A DNA stretch of 64,000 bases from Hydrogenophaga sp. PBL-H3 (GTDB lineage Bacteria > Pseudomonadota > Gammaproteobacteria > Burkholderiales > Burkholderiaceae_C): positions 1 to 64,000 of the forward strand of contig NZ_CP044972.1 in the NCBI RefSeq assembly GCF_010104355.1, written 5' to 3'. The first letter of the stretch is position 1. Each line of letters opens with the position of its first letter. Below are positions 62,648 to 64,000 of the stretch, piece after piece. The notes under the pieces were generated by a model that was not told where the DNA came from, did not search any database, and was given only the letters and a program-made list of their open reading frames with translations. A program made the position numbers and the translations under genes.

Positions 62648-63619
62648 TTATTTGACGGCTTGGATTGCAGCGATCTTGTCGGCGCCGAACTCTTTCGCGA
62701 AGCCCGCGTAGGCGGGTGCCACGGCCTTGCGGAAGCTCTCGCCATTGACCTTCTCGACCACCTGCATGCCTTCGCTCTTGAGCTGGGCAATGCCGGTGTT
62801 CTCGTCGTCGTTGACCTTTTTGCGCTGGGCTGCGGCGCCCTTTTTGGCCGCCTCGGTGAACACCGCCTTGTCGGCGGCGGACAGCTTGCTCCACACCGCG
62901 GGCGAGAGGATCAGCGCAGCGGGCGAGTACACGTGGCCGGTCAGCGACAGGTGCTTCTGCACTTGCGAAAACTTGGACGCCAGGATCACTGGAATCGGGT
63001 TTTCCTGACCATCGACCGTGCCCTGCTGCAGCGCGGTGAACAGCTCCGGGAAGGCCATGGGCGTGGGCAGGATGCCGAAGGTCTTGTAGCCGTCCATGTG
63101 CACCTTGTTCTCCATGGTGCGCATCTTCAGGCCGCTGGCATCGGTGGCCTGGTTGATGGGGCGCTTGCTGTTGGTCATGTGGCGAAAGCCGTTTTCGGTC
63201 CAGGCCAGGTTGATCAGGCCCTTGGCTTCCATCTTCTTCTGCAGGTCCTGACCGATCGGGCCGTCCATCACCTTGCGCGCGTGGTCGTAGTCGCGGAACA
63301 GGAAGGGGATGTCGACGATCTTGACCTCCGGCACGAAGTTGCCCAGCGGGCCGGTGGAGGTGTTGACGAGGTCTTGCGTGCCCAGTTGCACCGCTTCGAT
63401 CTGCTCGCGCTCACCGCCCAGGGACGAGTTGGGGAACTGCTGGCACTTGTAGCGGCCCTGTGTGCCCTTTTCCATTTCCTCGCAGAACACCGTGGAGCCC
63501 ACACCGTAGTGCGACGCGGCCGAGGTGGCGTAGCCGATCTTCAATACGGTCTGGGCCTGAACGGCGCCAGAGGCGGCCAGGATGGCGGCGAGAGCGATGG
63601 GTTTGATGAGTTGTTTCAT
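62648..63619 (-). CDS. dctP: TRAP transporter substrate-binding protein (DctP family)
   Basis: 323 residues with a signal peptide ending in AVQAQ (about 23). The DctP fold has FELFTALQQGTVDGQENPI and the conserved Arg region SGLKMRTMENKVHMDGYKTF. It binds an organic acid or sugar acid in the periplasm for the DctQM permease. It heads the transporter part of the operon, after the DenD-like gene. Confidence 0.95.
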   Translation of the reverse strand: MKQLIKPIALAAILAASGAVQAQTVLKIGYATSAASHYGVGSTVFCEEMEKGTQGRYKCQQFPNSSLGGEREQIEAVQLGTQDLVNTSTGPLGNFVPEVKIVDIPFLFRDYDHARKVMDGPIGQDLQKKMEAKGLINLAWTENGFRHMTNSKRPINQATDASGLKMRTMENKVHMDGYKTFGILPTPMAFPELFTALQQGTVDGQENPIPVILASKFSQVQKHLSLTGHVYSPAALILSPAVWSKLSAADKAVFTEAAKKGAAAQRKKVNDDENTGIAQLKSEGMQVVEKVNGESFRKAVAPAYAGFAKEFGADKIAAIQAVK

Positions 63620-63679
63620 GGACGGTGTCTCCGTTGTGGTTGGGGGAAGGGAACAGGGAACGCAAACAAAAAAAGGCGA

Positions 63680-64000
63680 TCAGGCCCGCGGCGGCAGACC
63701 CAGGCGCGCGCGGGCTTGGGGAAGGCCCACCGCATCGGGTTGGTCTCGCACGTACTGCTGCAGCACGGCGGTGAAGCTGGTGTCGGCCACCAGACCCAGG
63801 CGCGGCGCGCGCACGCTCTCAAAGCGCGATGGCCAGCCGGCCACGATGCCGGCAATCGCGGCGTCGGGCACGTGGGTGATGAGGCCCATCACCTCGGGGC
63901 CGGCCAGATCTCCAAGCGCGGCGAGCATGTCGCGCACGCTCACAGTGAGCGCCGGCAGGTTGAGGGCGGTGCGGCCACCGAAGTCCTCGCGGCTGGCGTT
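63680..64000 (-). CDS. NAD-dependent epimerase/dehydratase family protein (DenD-like), C-terminal part only
   Basis: Partial: the gene runs off the window end. The visible C-terminus (ALNLPALTVSVRDMLAALGD, then PSRFESVRAPRLGLVADTSF) is typical of the extended-SDR D-erythronate dehydrogenase (DenD) group. With TRAP, aldehyde dehydrogenase and SDR genes downstream, it suggests a four-carbon sugar-acid catabolic operon; the substrate remains a guess. Confidence 0.78.
   Translation of the reverse strand, partial: NASREDFGGRTALNLPALTVSVRDMLAALGDLAGPEVMGLITHVPDAAIAGIVAGWPSRFESVRAPRLGLVADTSFTAVLQQYVRDQPDAVGLPQARARLGLPPRA

Overview
The window reads as the start of a betaproteobacterial chromosome, most likely a Comamonadaceae member close to Hydrogenophaga. 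It opens exactly at dnaA and continues dnaA-dnaN-gyrB. GC content is high, and TRAP transporters, SorA-like sulfite dehydrogenase and CzcI/DUF3703-type metal genes are all typical of that family. The assignment is by gene content and protein style, not by a search.

The central observation is a complete Tn7-like transposon of 38,178 bp (5334..43511), inserted directly behind gyrB. Its ends are 25-bp terminal inverted repeats (5334..5358 and 43487..43511, 23 of 25 positions identical) that start TGT and end ACA. They are flanked by a perfect 5-bp target-site duplication, GATGT (5329..5333 and 43512..43516). The left copy overlaps the gyrB stop codon. The hairpin that probably terminated gyrB is now on the far side of the element, at 43528..43553. 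The machinery is one tightly overlapping operon, tnsA-tnsB-tnsC-tniQ-tniQ (18940..25509); the second TniQ is long with several HTH-like segments and is the best candidate for a TnsD-like selector of the gyrB 3' end. Unlike in Tn7, the core genes sit in the middle, with cargo on both sides.

Left cargo (5.5-18.5 kb) looks like a defence island read on the minus strand. It holds a type I restriction-modification operon with two different HsdM subunits (catalytic motifs NPPF and NPPY), a small HEPN-like gene between them, one HsdS and one HsdR. Behind it lies a two-gene unit with a degenerate DAC (DisA_N-like) nucleotide domain and a protein of unknown function. Upstream are a PTH2-like protein, two unknowns, and a divergent XRE / gp16-like regulator pair around a perfect operator. 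A convincing small minus-strand RNA candidate (about 18482..18546) lies between the regulators and tnsA.

Right cargo (25.5-43 kb) has a HigBA toxin-antitoxin unit; a LysR-YeiH pair; two ECF sigma/anti-sigma pairs with secreted proteins, a beta-propeller protein and a DUF305 protein; a sulfite dehydrogenase with its cytochrome c; a MerR-controlled cation-efflux module (CDF, DUF3703, CzcI-like, LspA); DsbB/DsbA-like and SCO1-like redox proteins; and YnfA. Together these suggest sulfite, metal and envelope-thiol stress tolerance.

Beyond the element (43.5-64 kb) the chromosome carries a hybrid histidine kinase with a neighbouring ABC-type binding protein, remnants of an IS5-family transposase and of a binding-protein gene, a lipoprotein hydrolase, a CRP-family regulator, a SARP/BTAD regulator with a DUF4242 protein, and a SulP transporter fused to STAS and cyclic-nucleotide-binding domains. 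It ends in a minus-strand catabolic operon: DenD-like dehydrogenase (cut by the window edge), TRAP DctP-DctQ-DctM, aldehyde dehydrogenase and SDR. I saw no rRNA, tRNA or CRISPR array.
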